A stretch of 64,000 nucleotides of DNA from Mumia sp050632745 (GCF_050632745.1 NZ_JBODSD010000004.1:372001-436000), one strand, 5' to 3'; positions 24,781 to 33,815 are shown, counted from the first letter of the stretch. Notes: generated by a model from the letters alone, not told the origin. A program made the numbers and translations.

Positions 24781-26221
24781 GCAGCCCCCGCTCCCCCCGC
24801 AGCAGGCGCCGGCCACGGTCGGCCAGCGGACCCACCCGGCGAGCGCCCTGGTGCGCGTGTGGATCTGGATCGCTGCCGGTCTGGTGGCGTTCGGGCGCGA
24901 CGCGGCCGAGGGCGGGCCGGAGCGCAGCCTGCTGTCCGTGCTCTGGGTCGGGCTCGCGATCGTCGGCGCGGCGGCGGTCCTCGGCGTCGCGTTCGGCTAC
25001 CTGTCGTGGCGGTTCACGCGCTACTTCATCGACGGTCGCGAGGTCCGCGTGGAGAGCGGGATCCTCACCCGCCGCTCCCGGCGTGCGCCGTACGAGCGGA
25101 TCCAGTCGGTCGACGTGGCCGAGCCGTTCGCGGCGCGGATCTTCGGGCTCTGCGAGCTGCGGATCGAGCTCGCCGGCGGCGACGACTCGCGCGTCTCCCT
25201 CCAGTACCTGCGCCGGAGCGAGGCCGACCGGCTGCGCGCGATCCTGCTTCAGCGAGCGTACGAGGCGGGCTCGCAGGCGATCCGCTCCACGATGACCGTC
25301 GCACCGTACGACGCCACGGCACCGGCGGCGCCCGGTGACGCGCCCGCGGTGCCACCGTCGTACGAGGGTGGTGCGGCGCCGTACCCGCCGCCCGTGGTCC
25401 CCCACCTCGACATGTCGCCGCCGATCCTCGTCGTCAAGCCCACCCGGCTCGTCGTCGCGACGGTGCTGTCGGCGGAGTTCCTCGTCCCAGCGCTGTTCCT
25501 GAGCGCGATCGTGGTCGGTGGGGTGGTGTTCCCGGGCGTCATCGTCTTCGGTGTCCTGCCGCTCCTGCTCTGGGCCGGCCAGGTGATCATGTCGCGGGTG
25601 GTCGCGCAGTGGGACTTCACGCTGCGCCGAGCGCCCACGGGTCTGCACGTCACCCGCGGGCTGCTGTCGCGGATCTCGCAGACCGTCCCGTACGACCGGG
25701 TGCAGGCGGTCGTCGCGCACCAGGCCGCGCTGTGGCGACCGCTGCGCCTCCTCCGCGCCGAGGTCACGGTCGCCGGGGCGTCGCACGACTCCGACGACTC
25801 CGGCAGCGCGACCCTGGTGCCGGTCGCGACCCCGGAGGAGGTCCGGCGGGTGCTCGGCGAGCTGTTCGGCGACGTCGATCCCGCCTCGATCCCGCGCGTG
25901 CGGGCGCCTCGACGCTCGTGGCTGTTCGCGCCGATCGGGTGGCGGTTCCGTGCGGCCGGGTCGGACGCCCGTGCGTTCGTCACCGAGCAGGGGTGGATCA
26001 CGCACCGGACCGACCTCGTCCCGCACGCGAAGACGCAGTCCGTCGCGATCTCGCAGGGGCCGCTCCAGCGTTTCCTCGGCGTCGCGGACATCACCGTGCA
26101 CACGCCGGACGGGCCGGTCGCGGCGACGGGCCGCTCGCTGGTCGCGTCGGACGTGCGCGCCCTCGCGGAGACCCAGCTCGCCCTGGCCCGTCAGGCCCGT
26201 GCGTCCGTCGGCGAGGGGTGA
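24764..26221 (+). CDS. Large PH-domain membrane protein, YdbT-like
   Basis: A 485-residue protein with three bPH2 repeats, each marked by an RxPYxRIQSV-like core (RAPYERIQSVDV, near 107; QTVPYDRVQAVV, near 305; LVPHAKTQSVAI, near 422), and pairs of transmembrane helices around residues 30-90 and 225-285, plus a proline/alanine-rich insert (about 180-215). It partners the preceding YdbS-like protein by overlap and by family habit. Molecular function is unknown. Confidence 0.85.
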   Translation: MAPGSEQPPLPPQQAPATVGQRTHPASALVRVWIWIAAGLVAFGRDAAEGGPERSLLSVLWVGLAIVGAAAVLGVAFGYLSWRFTRYFIDGREVRVESGILTRRSRRAPYERIQSVDVAEPFAARIFGLCELRIELAGGDDSRVSLQYLRRSEADRLRAILLQRAYEAGSQAIRSTMTVAPYDATAPAAPGDAPAVPPSYEGGAAPYPPPVVPHLDMSPPILVVKPTRLVVATVLSAEFLVPALFLSAIVVGGVVFPGVIVFGVLPLLLWAGQVIMSRVVAQWDFTLRRAPTGLHVTRGLLSRISQTVPYDRVQAVVAHQAALWRPLRLLRAEVTVAGASHDSDDSGSATLVPVATPEEVRRVLGELFGDVDPASIPRVRAPRRSWLFAPIGWRFRAAGSDARAFVTEQGWITHRTDLVPHAKTQSVAISQGPLQRFLGVADITVHTPDGPVAATGRSLVASDVRALAETQLALARQARASVGEG

Positions 26222-26243
26222 CCGCGTCGCTATGCTCCCGGGT

Positions 26244-27449
26244 ATGAGCGGCCGGCTGGTCTTGCGCGACGGGCACTTCCGCGATCCCGAGAGCGGCACC
26301 GTCGTCGACGGCGACCTCCTCGTCGAGGACGGCGTGGTGCGCGAGATCGGCAGCGTCGGAGCCACCGACGCCCCCGTGCTCGACCTCGGTGGAGCCACGG
26401 TGGTGCCCGGGTTCATCGACGCCCACTTCCACGCGTACAGCACGTGCATGGGCGGGCTCGAGCTCGAGCGGCGGTCCCTGAGCTACGTCGCGATCAACGC
26501 GACGAAGCGCCTCGGCGCGTGCCTCGCCCGCGGGTTCACCACGGTCCGCGACGTCGCCGGCGGCGATGCCGGGCTCGCGCAGGCGCTCGACGAGGACCTC
26601 GTCGCCGCACCCCGCTACCTCTACAGCGGGCCGGCGCTCAGCCAGACCGGCGGTCACGGAGACCCGCGCCCGGCGACGCTCGACGTGTGCTTCCACGAGG
26701 GCCACATGAACGAGGTCGTGGACGGCGTCGACGACCTCCGCCGCGCGGTACGCCGCCGCTTCCGCCAAGGCGCCCACGTCATCAAGATCATGACGTCGGG
26801 CGGCGTGGTGTCACCGGTCGACCCGATCCGCGTCCCGCAGTACTCCGCGGAGGAGATCGCCGCCGTCGTGGACGAGGCGACGCGGCGCGGCAGCTACGTC
26901 GCGGCGCACTCCTACTCGAGCGAGGCCGTCATCCACTCGGTCACGAACGGCGTCCGCTCGATCGAGCACGGCAACCTCATCGACGCGGCCGCGGCGCACG
27001 CGATGGCCGAGCACGGCGCCTACCTCGTGCCGACGCTCGCCGCGTACGACTCCATGGCGCGCCGCGCGGACGAGGTCGGGCTCTCGGCGGTGGGCCGCGC
27101 GAAGAACGCGGAGGTTCTCGACTCGGGCCGAGAGGCGATCAGCCTGGCAGCCGCTGCGGGCGTCCCGGTCGGCTTCGGCAGCGACCTCATGGGCGATCTC
27201 GAGGACGATCAGCTCCGCGGGCTGCAGCTGCAGGCCGAGGTCCAGACGCCTGCGGAGCTGCTGCGGTCGGTCACGACCGTCAACGCGGGGCTGATCCGGC
27301 GGCCGGAGCTCGGCCGCCTCGCCGTCGGCTCCCCGGCGGACCTCGTCGCCCTCGCGGCCGACCCGGTCGACGACGTCGAGGTGCTCTGGGACGCGTCGCG
27401 CCCACGGACCGTCGTCCGGGCCGGGATCCCGGTGCGCGTCCCGGCGTAG
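26244..27449 (+). CDS. Metal-dependent amidohydrolase (imidazolonepropionase/prolidase-like)
   Basis: A 401-residue amidohydrolase-superfamily enzyme with the metal motif DAHFHAY (about residues 60-66), HVIKIMTSGG carrying the probable carboxylated lysine, AAHSYS and SIEHGNLI metal histidines, and the catalytic aspartate GFGSDLMG. It most resembles the branch that includes Xaa-Arg dipeptidases and aryl dialkylphosphatase-like proteins; substrate unknown. A TATGCT -10 box ends 7 nt before the ATG, supporting this start over an upstream ATG inside the box. It converges with dus, with only 4 bp between stops. Confidence 0.88.
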   Translation: MSGRLVLRDGHFRDPESGTVVDGDLLVEDGVVREIGSVGATDAPVLDLGGATVVPGFIDAHFHAYSTCMGGLELERRSLSYVAINATKRLGACLARGFTTVRDVAGGDAGLAQALDEDLVAAPRYLYSGPALSQTGGHGDPRPATLDVCFHEGHMNEVVDGVDDLRRAVRRRFRQGAHVIKIMTSGGVVSPVDPIRVPQYSAEEIAAVVDEATRRGSYVAAHSYSSEAVIHSVTNGVRSIEHGNLIDAAAAHAMAEHGAYLVPTLAAYDSMARRADEVGLSAVGRAKNAEVLDSGREAISLAAAAGVPVGFGSDLMGDLEDDQLRGLQLQAEVQTPAELLRSVTTVNAGLIRRPELGRLAVGSPADLVALAADPVDDVEVLWDASRPRTVVRAGIPVRVPA

Positions 27450-27453
27450 CGGG

Positions 27454-28599
27454 TCAGCCGCCCGAGGTCGCGTCCTCGGCGTCGGGATCGATCGCGTCCA
27501 CCTCGCGCGACGTCAGCCAACCGTCGGGCAGCGCGACCTTGCGCGCGCTCCCCTGGCGGCCGCGCGGCTTGCCCAGCTCGCCGAGCGGGTACGGCTCGTC
27601 GTGGTCGAGGTCGGCGAGGAGCGCGTCGAGATCGGCCAGCGAGCTGATCGTCGCCAGCGCGTGCCGCATGCGCCCGCCCGCCCGGAAGCCCTTGAGGTAC
27701 CACGCGACGTGCTTGCGGAACTCGATGCAGCCGCGCTCCTCCCCCATGTCCGCGGAGAGCAGCTCGGCGTGGCGGCGCATCCACCCGGCCACCTCGCCGA
27801 GCGTCGGCAGCGCGGTAGCGTCCTCGCCGGCGAAGGCCGCGGCCAGGTCGCGGAACAGCCACGGCCGCCCCAGGCACCCGCGTCCGACGACCACACCGTC
27901 GACCCCGGTCTGCTCGACCATCGCGACCGCGTCGGAGGCCTCCCAGATGTCGCCGTTGCCGAGCACGGGGATGTCGACGGCCTGCTTGAGGGTCGCGATC
28001 GACTCCCAGTCGGCGGTGCCGGAGTAGTGCTGCGCCGCCGTCCGTCCGTGCAGCGCGATGGCGGCGCACCCCGCGTCCTGGGCGATCCGTCCCGCGTCGA
28101 GGTACGTCAGGTGGTCCTCGTCGATGCCCTTGCGCGTCTTCATCGTCACCGGGACGCCGTACGGCTGCGCCGCGCCGACCGCCTCCGTGAGGATCTCGCC
28201 GAGCAGCGTCGCCTTCCACGGCAGCGCCGCTCCCCCGCCCTTGCGGGTGATCTTGGGGACCGGGCAGCCGAAGTTGAGGTCCACGTGGCCGACGCCGTAC
28301 TCCTCGCAGAGGATCCGCACCGCCTTGCCGATGTACACCGGGTCGATGCCGTACAGCTGCACCGAGCGCACCGTCTCCGCCTCGGCGAAGCGCAGCATCC
28401 GCAGGCTGATCGGGTCGCCCTCGACGATGCCGCGCGACGTGATCATCTCGCAGACGTAGAGCCCCGCACCCTGCTCCGCGCACAGCTGTCGGAACGCGGC
28501 GTTGGTGACGCCGGCCATCGGCGCGAGCACGACCGGCGTCGCGACCTCGAGGTCGCCGAGGCGCAGCGGTCGTGCGGGTGCGGTGGTGGCGGTGGGCAT
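27454..28599 (-). CDS. tRNA-dihydrouridine synthase (DusB type)
   Basis: A 381-residue flavoenzyme that reduces uridine to dihydrouridine in tRNA D-loops. It shows the Dus start PVVLAPMAGVTNAAFRQLC, the active-site cysteine motif LNFGCPVPKITRKGGG, MKTRKGID, and the FMN phosphate-binding GVVVGRGCLGRPW. The start at 28599 is preferred because a GAGAAT -10-like box lies 7 nt upstream; ATG codons at 28608 and 28626 are alternatives. A palindromic repeat follows upstream of the gene. Confidence 0.95.
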   Translation of the reverse strand: MPTATTAPARPLRLGDLEVATPVVLAPMAGVTNAAFRQLCAEQGAGLYVCEMITSRGIVEGDPISLRMLRFAEAETVRSVQLYGIDPVYIGKAVRILCEEYGVGHVDLNFGCPVPKITRKGGGAALPWKATLLGEILTEAVGAAQPYGVPVTMKTRKGIDEDHLTYLDAGRIAQDAGCAAIALHGRTAAQHYSGTADWESIATLKQAVDIPVLGNGDIWEASDAVAMVEQTGVDGVVVGRGCLGRPWLFRDLAAAFAGEDATALPTLGEVAGWMRRHAELLSADMGEERGCIEFRKHVAWYLKGFRAGGRMRHALATISSLADLDALLADLDHDEPYPLGELGKPRGRQGSARKVALPDGWLTSREVDAIDPDAEDATSGG

Positions 28600-28649
28600 G
28601 GCGTCCATTCTCGCAGGCGTGGCCAACCGACGGGTCTTGGAACGGTCGT

Positions 28650-28740
28650 TGGTCGAGTAGGGCGGGGCGCTCGCGGAGCCCGTATCGAGACCCGCGTGCG
28701 GTCTCGATACACCTCGCCGAGCGGCTCGGCTGCTCGACCA
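28650..28740. repeat. Dispersed palindromic (REP-like) repeat, complete head-to-head copy
   Basis: The outer arms TGGTCGAG (28650-28657) and CTCGACCA (28733-28740) and the inner arms GTATCGAGACC (28682-28692) and GGTCTCGATAC (28700-28710) make a nested palindrome filling most of the gap between dus and the aminotransferase gene. A half copy lies inside cydD (1765-1813). From memory, similar TCGATAC/CTCGACCA elements are common between genes in Nocardioides-like genomes. Confidence 0.85.
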
Positions 28741-28743
28741 GCG

Positions 28744-29955
28744 TCAGGCGGCGTACGTCTCGAGGAAGCGCGCGATCCGGCCGACGGCGTCCTCGAGGTC
28801 CTCGACCCGCGGCAGCGTGACGAGGCGGAAGTGGTCCGGAGTCGGCCAGTTGAACCCGGTGCCCTGCACGACGAGAAGCTTCTGCTCCCGGAGCAGCTCG
28901 TAGGCGAACTTCTCGTCGTCGACGATCGGGTACATCTGCGGGTCGAGCCGCGGGAACATGTACAGCGCGCCCTTCGGCTTCACGACGCTGACACCGGGGA
29001 TCTGGGTGAGCAGGTCGTACGCCCGGTTGCGCTGCTCGAGGAGCCGCCCGCCCGGGAGCAGCAGCGCGTTGATCGACTGACGACCGCCGAGCGCGGTCGC
29101 GATCGCGTACTGCGAGGGCACGTTGGGGCACAGCCGCATGTTGGCGAGCATGTTGAGGCCCTCGACGTAGCTGTGGGCGTGGTGCTTCGGGCCGGAGAGC
29201 ATCATCCAGCCGCTGCGGAACCCCGCGACCCGGTACGCCTTGGAGAGGCCGTTGAAGGTCACGCACAGAATGTCGTCGGCGACCGACGCCATCAGGGTGT
29301 GCTCGGCGTCGTCGTACAGGATCTTGTCGTAGATCTCGTCGGCGTAGACGATCAGGTCGTTCTCGCGCGCGACCTGCGCGATCTCCTCCAGCACCGCCGG
29401 CTCGTACACGGCACCGGTGGGGTTGTTGGGGTTGATGACGACGATCGCCTTGGTGCGGTCGGTGACCTTGGAGCGGATGTCGGCGAGGTCGGGGTTCCAG
29501 TCGGAGGCCTCGTCGCAGCGGTAGTGCACCGCCGTGCCGCCGGCGAGGCTCACCGCCGCGGTCCACAGCGGGTAGTCCGGCATCGGGACGAGGACCTCGT
29601 CGCCGTCGTCCAGCAGCGCCTGCATCGCCATCACGATGAGCTCGGAGACGCCGTTGCCGAGGTAGACGTCCTCGACGTCGACGCCGGGGATCCGCTCCTC
29701 GTAGTGCTGGACGACCGCGCGCCGGGCCGGCATGAGGCCCTTGGAGTCGCTGTAGCCCTGGGCCTGGTGCAGGTTGGCGATGATGTCGACGAGGATCTCG
29801 TCGGGTGCCTCGAAGCCGAACGGGGCCGGGTTGCCGATGTTGAGCTTGAGGATGCGGTGCCCCTCGTCCTCGAGGCGCTTGGCCTCCTCGAGCACCGGTC
29901 CGCGGATGTCGTACAGGACGTCGGCCAGCTTCGTGGACTGCATCACCTCGCGCAT
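28744..29955 (-). CDS. Pyridoxal-phosphate aminotransferase, alanine aminotransferase (AlaA/AspC) type
   Basis: A 403-residue class I aminotransferase with LNIGNPAPFGFEAPDEIL near the start, NPNNPTGAVYEP, the YADEIYDKI aspartate and the PLP lysine in FNGLSKAYRVAGFRSGW (about residues 236-252). It closely resembles actinobacterial AlaA/AspC glutamate-pyruvate aminotransferases. A CATGCT -10 box ends 6 nt before the ATG at 29955, so the mRNA is probably leaderless; an ATG four codons on is the alternative. It likely balances alanine, pyruvate and glutamate pools. Confidence 0.9.
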   Translation of the reverse strand: MREVMQSTKLADVLYDIRGPVLEEAKRLEDEGHRILKLNIGNPAPFGFEAPDEILVDIIANLHQAQGYSDSKGLMPARRAVVQHYEERIPGVDVEDVYLGNGVSELIVMAMQALLDDGDEVLVPMPDYPLWTAAVSLAGGTAVHYRCDEASDWNPDLADIRSKVTDRTKAIVVINPNNPTGAVYEPAVLEEIAQVARENDLIVYADEIYDKILYDDAEHTLMASVADDILCVTFNGLSKAYRVAGFRSGWMMLSGPKHHAHSYVEGLNMLANMRLCPNVPSQYAIATALGGRQSINALLLPGGRLLEQRNRAYDLLTQIPGVSVVKPKGALYMFPRLDPQMYPIVDDEKFAYELLREQKLLVVQGTGFNWPTPDHFRLVTLPRVEDLEDAVGRIARFLETYAA

Positions 29956-29977
29956 GGGCCAAGCATGCCAGCGTGAC

Positions 29978-30610
29978 TCAGGCCACAGGCCAGGAGACCG
30001 GGGTGCTCGCGGGATCGCTGGTGCGGACCTGCACGGACTGCAGCGTCGCGCCCTTCGGCACGAGCAGCACGAAGCAGCCCTTCCACGTCGCGCCGGCGTC
30101 GAACGCCTTCGGCAGCGCGCCACCCGGGCAAGGCTTGAACGCCTCCCCCGCGAAGGTGGTCGGCGGGAAGTAGGCCGGCGTCGAGTCGAAGCCGTACACG
30201 GGCACCGCGGCACCGCCGAGCGGGTCCGGCCCGTCGTTGCGGACCTGGACCTGCACGTAGTACGGCGTCGAGGTCGCCGACGCCGGGTCGAGCACGTAGC
30301 CGTCCAGGTCGGCGATCTTGCCGGGCTTCACCGACGCGACCGTGACGGTGATGGCGCTCGCAGCCTCGCCCACGGGGTAGCCGACCGTCGCGGGCTTGCC
30401 CAGCGCGACCTTCGTCCCCGCCTCGGTCAGCGTCACGCCCTCCGGGACGTCCACCGCCGAGGTCGTCTCGGGCGCCGCCTTGGCGGTGTCGTCACCCTTG
30501 TCGTCGCCGCTGCACCCGGCGAGCGCCAAGCCCCCGGCCAGCACCGCGGCGAGGCTCAGCGCGGTCAGCGCCCCACCCCGCGTCGTACGACGGGTCGTCC
30601 GCCGGCTCAT
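29978..30610 (-). CDS. Secreted lipoprotein, function unknown
   Basis: A 210-residue product with a basic Arg/Thr-rich N-terminus, hydrophobic core and lipobox LAGC (Cys33), followed by a charged linker and a beta-rich domain (YYVQVQVRNDGPDPLGG; WKGCFVLLVPKGA) like DUF4352-type immunoglobulin-like lipoprotein domains. Two cysteines in the domain (about 146 and 165) may pair. Its ATG overlaps the glyS stop codon (ATGA), so it is translationally coupled to glycyl-tRNA synthetase. No functional link between the two is known to me. Confidence 0.85.
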   Translation of the reverse strand: MSRRTTRRTTRGGALTALSLAAVLAGGLALAGCSGDDKGDDTAKAAPETTSAVDVPEGVTLTEAGTKVALGKPATVGYPVGEAASAITVTVASVKPGKIADLDGYVLDPASATSTPYYVQVQVRNDGPDPLGGAAVPVYGFDSTPAYFPPTTFAGEAFKPCPGGALPKAFDAGATWKGCFVLLVPKGATLQSVQVRTSDPASTPVSWPVA

Positions 30611-31995
30611 GCGCCGATCAGCCGGGCGGCGAGGTAGGCCGGGACCTGGTCGAGGGCGACGCGCTCCTGCGTCATCGTGTCGCGCTCGCGGATCGTCACC
30701 GCGTTGTCGTCGAGGGTGTCGAAGTCGACGGTGATGCAGAACGGCGTGCCGATCTCGTCCTGGCGACGGTAGCGGCGGCCGATTGCCCCGGCGTCGTCGA
30801 ACTCGACGTTCCACGACTGCCGCAGCTCCGCAGCGAGGTCGCGCGCCGCCGGGCTCAGACGCTCGTTGCGCGAGAGCGGGAGCACCGCGGCCTTGACCGG
30901 CGACAGGCGCGGGTCGAGGGCGAGCACCGTGCGCTTGTCCACGCCGCCCTTGGCGTTGGGGGCCTCGTCCTCGCGGAACGCGTCGACGAGGAACGCCATC
31001 ATGGAGCGGTTCACGCCGGCTGCGGGCTCGATGACGTACGGCGTCCAGCGCTCGCCGAGCTCCTGGTCGAAGTAGGACAGGTCGTTGCCGGAGTGCTTCG
31101 CGTGCGTGCCGAGGTCGAAGTCGGTGCGGTTGGCGACGCCCTCGAGCTCGCCCCACTCCGAGCCGGCGAACCGGAAGCGGTACTCGATGTCGACCGTGCG
31201 CTTGGAGTAGTGCGACAGCTTCTCCTTCGGGTGCTCGTAGAGCCGAAGGTTGTCCGCGGCCACCCCGAGGTCGGTGTACCAGCGCATGCGCTCGTCGATC
31301 CAGTACTGGTGCCACTCCTCGTCGGTGCCGGGCTTGACGAAGAACTCCATCTCCATCTGCTCGAACTCGCGGGTGCGGAAGATGAAGTTGCCGGGCGTGA
31401 TCTCGTTGCGGAACGACTTGCCCATCTGCGCGATGCCGAACGGCGGCTTCTTGCGGGCGGCGGCCATCACGAGCGCGAAGTTGACGAAGATGCCCTGCGC
31501 GGTCTCCGGGCGGAGGTAGTGCAGGCCCTCCTCGGAGTCGACCGGACCGAGGAACGTCTTGAGCAGGCCGGAGAACTGGCGCGGCTCGGTCCACTGGCCG
31601 CGGGTGCCGCAGTTGGGGCACACGACGTCGGTCATCGGCACGTCGTCGGGGTTGTCGAGGCCCTTCTTCTCCGCGTACGCCTCCTGGAGGTGGTCCTGGC
31701 GGAACCGCTTGTGGCAGTGCTGGCACTCGATCAGCGGGTCGGTGAAGACGTCGACGTGGCCGGAGGCCTCCCAGACCGGGCGCGGCAGGATCACCGAGGA
31801 GTCGAGGCCGACGACGTCGTCACGGCGCTGCACCATCGCACGCCACCACTGGCGCTTGATGTTCTCCTTGAGCTCGACGCCGAGCGGACCGTAGTCCCAC
31901 GCGGAGCGGGTGCCTCCGTAGATCTCGCCGCTGGGGAAGACGAACCCCCGGCGCTTGGAGAGGCTGACGACGTTGTCGATCACAGAGGCAGGCAC
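30607..31995 (-). CDS. glyS: Glycyl-tRNA synthetase, dimeric type
   Basis: A 462-residue class II synthetase of the alpha2 (eukaryote/actinobacterial) type. It has the start VVSLSKRRGFVFPSGEIYGG, a zinc-like cysteine set (CQHCHKRF; CPNCGTRG), motif 2 GKSFRNEITPGNFIFRTREF, the glycine-recognition RPETAQGIF, and a C-terminal anticodon-binding domain. GGAG lies 7 nt before the GTG. Its stop overlaps the downstream lipoprotein start. Confidence 0.97.
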   Translation of the reverse strand: MPASVIDNVVSLSKRRGFVFPSGEIYGGTRSAWDYGPLGVELKENIKRQWWRAMVQRRDDVVGLDSSVILPRPVWEASGHVDVFTDPLIECQHCHKRFRQDHLQEAYAEKKGLDNPDDVPMTDVVCPNCGTRGQWTEPRQFSGLLKTFLGPVDSEEGLHYLRPETAQGIFVNFALVMAAARKKPPFGIAQMGKSFRNEITPGNFIFRTREFEQMEMEFFVKPGTDEEWHQYWIDERMRWYTDLGVAADNLRLYEHPKEKLSHYSKRTVDIEYRFRFAGSEWGELEGVANRTDFDLGTHAKHSGNDLSYFDQELGERWTPYVIEPAAGVNRSMMAFLVDAFREDEAPNAKGGVDKRTVLALDPRLSPVKAAVLPLSRNERLSPAARDLAAELRQSWNVEFDDAGAIGRRYRRQDEIGTPFCITVDFDTLDDNAVTIRERDTMTQERVALDQVPAYLAARLIGA

Positions 31996-32098
31996 AGGGG
32001 TGCTCCGTTTCCGGCTGGGTGTCGGCGGGCATGGGCGGAGCGCCGTGGCGTACCGCGCCCGAGATGGCCGGTCCAGGCTACCCGACGCCCCGCCGGCC

Positions 32099-33091
32099 CT
32101 ACTCCCGCCCGGCCGACACCCAGGTCGGGTCGGCCGAGCGCCCGCCGACGACGGCGCCGGAGACCTCGTCGAGCGCGGCCAGCGCCGCGGCGTCGAGCCG
32201 TACCGACAGCGCGCCGAGGTTCTCGTCGACGCGCTCGGCCCGCCGCGTTCCCGGGATAGGGACGACCGGGAGGCCCCAGCGGGCGCTCTGCGCGTGGACC
32301 CAGGCGAGGGCGACCTGCGCCGGCGTCACGCCGGCGTCCTCGGCGACCGCGCGGACCGCCTGGACGACGACCTGGTTGGCGTCGAGGTTGTCGGCGTCGA
32401 AGCGCGGGAACGTGCGGCGCATGTCGCCCTCGGGGATCGTCGTACCGACGGACCCGGCGAGGAACCCGCGCCCGAGCGGCGAGTACGGGACGAAGCCGAC
32501 ACCGAGCTCGGCTGCGGTCGGGACCACGTGGCGCTCGACGTCACGGCTCCAGATCGACCACTCGCTCTGCACGGCGGCGATCGGGTGCACGGCGTGGGCA
32601 CGCCGCAGCTCGTCGGCGGTGACCTCCGACAGGCCGAGGTGCCGGACCTTGCCCTGCGCGACGAGCTCGGCCATCGCGCCCACCGTCTCCTCGATCGGGA
32701 CCCGGGTGTCGACGCGGTGCAGGTAGTAGAGGTCGATGACATCGGTGCCGAGGCGCCGCAGCGACTCCTCCGCGCACTCGTGGACGTACGGGGCGTCACC
32801 ACGGGCGGCACGCTCGCCGACCCGGATGTTGCCCGAGACCCCGAACTTCGTCGCGACCTGGACGGCGCCGGGGCGCGTCACGAGGAGGCGCCCGACCAGC
32901 TCCTCGTTGGTGCCGTTGCCGTACACGTTGGCGGTGTCGACGAACGTCACGCCCACGTCGACGGCGTGCTCGAGGGTCGCGAGGGCGCTGTCGGGATCGG
33001 TGCCGCCGTAGACGGCGGTCAGCGCCATCGCGCCGAATCCCTGCGGGCTGGTGCGCAGCCCGTCTCCGAGGTCGAGGGTCTCCAGGCTCAT
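32099..33091 (-). CDS. Aldo/keto reductase
   Basis: A 330-residue NADPH-dependent reductase with the catalytic tetrad positions visible: FVDTANVYGNGTNEE (Asp and Tyr), VATKFG (Lys) and YYLHRVDTRVP (His). The C-terminal cofactor region VVPIPGTRRAERVDEN is typical. Substrate is unknown. I see no clear ribosome-binding sequence or -10 box; the start ATG begins the usual N-terminus. Confidence 0.92.
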   Translation of the reverse strand: MSLETLDLGDGLRTSPQGFGAMALTAVYGGTDPDSALATLEHAVDVGVTFVDTANVYGNGTNEELVGRLLVTRPGAVQVATKFGVSGNIRVGERAARGDAPYVHECAEESLRRLGTDVIDLYYLHRVDTRVPIEETVGAMAELVAQGKVRHLGLSEVTADELRRAHAVHPIAAVQSEWSIWSRDVERHVVPTAAELGVGFVPYSPLGRGFLAGSVGTTIPEGDMRRTFPRFDADNLDANQVVVQAVRAVAEDAGVTPAQVALAWVHAQSARWGLPVVPIPGTRRAERVDENLGALSVRLDAAALAALDEVSGAVVGGRSADPTWVSAGRE

Positions 33092-33116
33092 GCCGACGGC
33101 CAAGACGTGGCGCGGC

Positions 33117-33449
33117 TCACGTATTCCCGTCGCGCGGCGCGTCGTCCTGCACCGCGTCGGCGACGACGTCCTCGTACGCATCGGTGTAGGCCGACGGCTC
33201 CCCCAGCGCGAACGCGTACGGCCCGGCGGAGGCGACCTTCACGTCGTACGACGAGAGGGCTCGTCGGTACGCGCCGACGCTCTCCCACCGTGTGGTGAGG
33301 GTCCACAGCGTGGGGTCGTCCAGGTTGCGCCCGACGAAGCCGTCGCCGAAGCCCGGTCGCGCGCCGAGGGCGTCGGCGACGGCGCGCAGCTCGGCGGCGA
33401 AGGCGTCGGCACGCGCGGACGGGACGCGGAACCTCGTGATGACCAGCAC
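33117..33449 (-). CDS. Antibiotic biosynthesis monooxygenase (ABM)-like small protein
   Basis: A 110-residue product beginning VLVITRFRVP, with a ferredoxin-like ABM layout (PGFGDGFVGRNLDDPTLWTL followed by TRWESVGAYRRALSS). ABM-fold proteins are mono-oxygenases, haem-degrading enzymes or stress proteins; which one is unclear. A TACGCT -10 box (33456-33461) lies 6 nt before the GTG start. It is divergent from a small membrane-protein gene, 45 bp apart. Confidence 0.75.
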   Translation of the reverse strand: MLVITRFRVPSARADAFAAELRAVADALGARPGFGDGFVGRNLDDPTLWTLTTRWESVGAYRRALSSYDVKVASAGPYAFALGEPSAYTDAYEDVVADAVQDDAPRDGNT

Positions 33450-33494
33450 GCGCGCAGCGTATCCACCGGCGGCGGCGTGCGGCAGGATGACGGC

Positions 33495-33758
33495 ATGAGC
33501 GACCTGTACGAGCGCATGGTGGACTCCCGCGGCGCGCGGATCGCCGTCCCGATCGTCGCGGCGGTGCTGCTGGTGGTGGGCCTGGCGGCGGACCCGTGGA
33601 TCGGCATCCCGGCGCTGCTGGTCCTCATCGTCTTCGTGGCCTGGCTGGCCTATCGCTCCCCGGACTCGACCTCCGGGCTCGCACGGCTCCGCGTCCTCAT
33701 GGTCGGCATCCTCGTCGCCGTGGCGGTCGGGCGCTTCCTCACCGCGGTGCTCGGCTGA
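33495..33758 (+). CDS. Small membrane protein, function unknown
   Basis: An 87-residue protein with an N-terminal amphipathic part (MSDLYERMVDSRGAR) and probably three hydrophobic spans (about residues 17-33, 38-56 and 69-86). I recognise no family. CAGGAT ends 6 nt before the ATG, fitting the leaderless promoter pattern. It lies just upstream of the zinc uptake operon but has its own stop and promoter. Confidence 0.7.
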   Translation: MSDLYERMVDSRGARIAVPIVAAVLLVVGLAADPWIGIPALLVLIVFVAWLAYRSPDSTSGLARLRVLMVGILVAVAVGRFLTAVLG

Positions 33759-33779
33759 CGCACTGCCACGAGAAAGTGA

Positions 33780-33809
33780 TTTGAGAATGATTCTCAAACG
33801 CAATACGCT
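33780..33809 (+). promoter_or_regulatory. Zur box overlapping the znuA promoter
   Basis: TTTGAGAATGATTCTCAAA (33780-33798) is a perfect 9-1-9 palindrome of the Fur/Zur type. It covers a -35 box TTGAGA (33781-33786), which lies 17 bp from TACGCT (33804-33809); the ATG follows 6 nt later. Zinc-loaded Zur bound here would block transcription of znuACB-zur. Confidence 0.88.
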
Positions 33810-33815
33810 GCAGTC

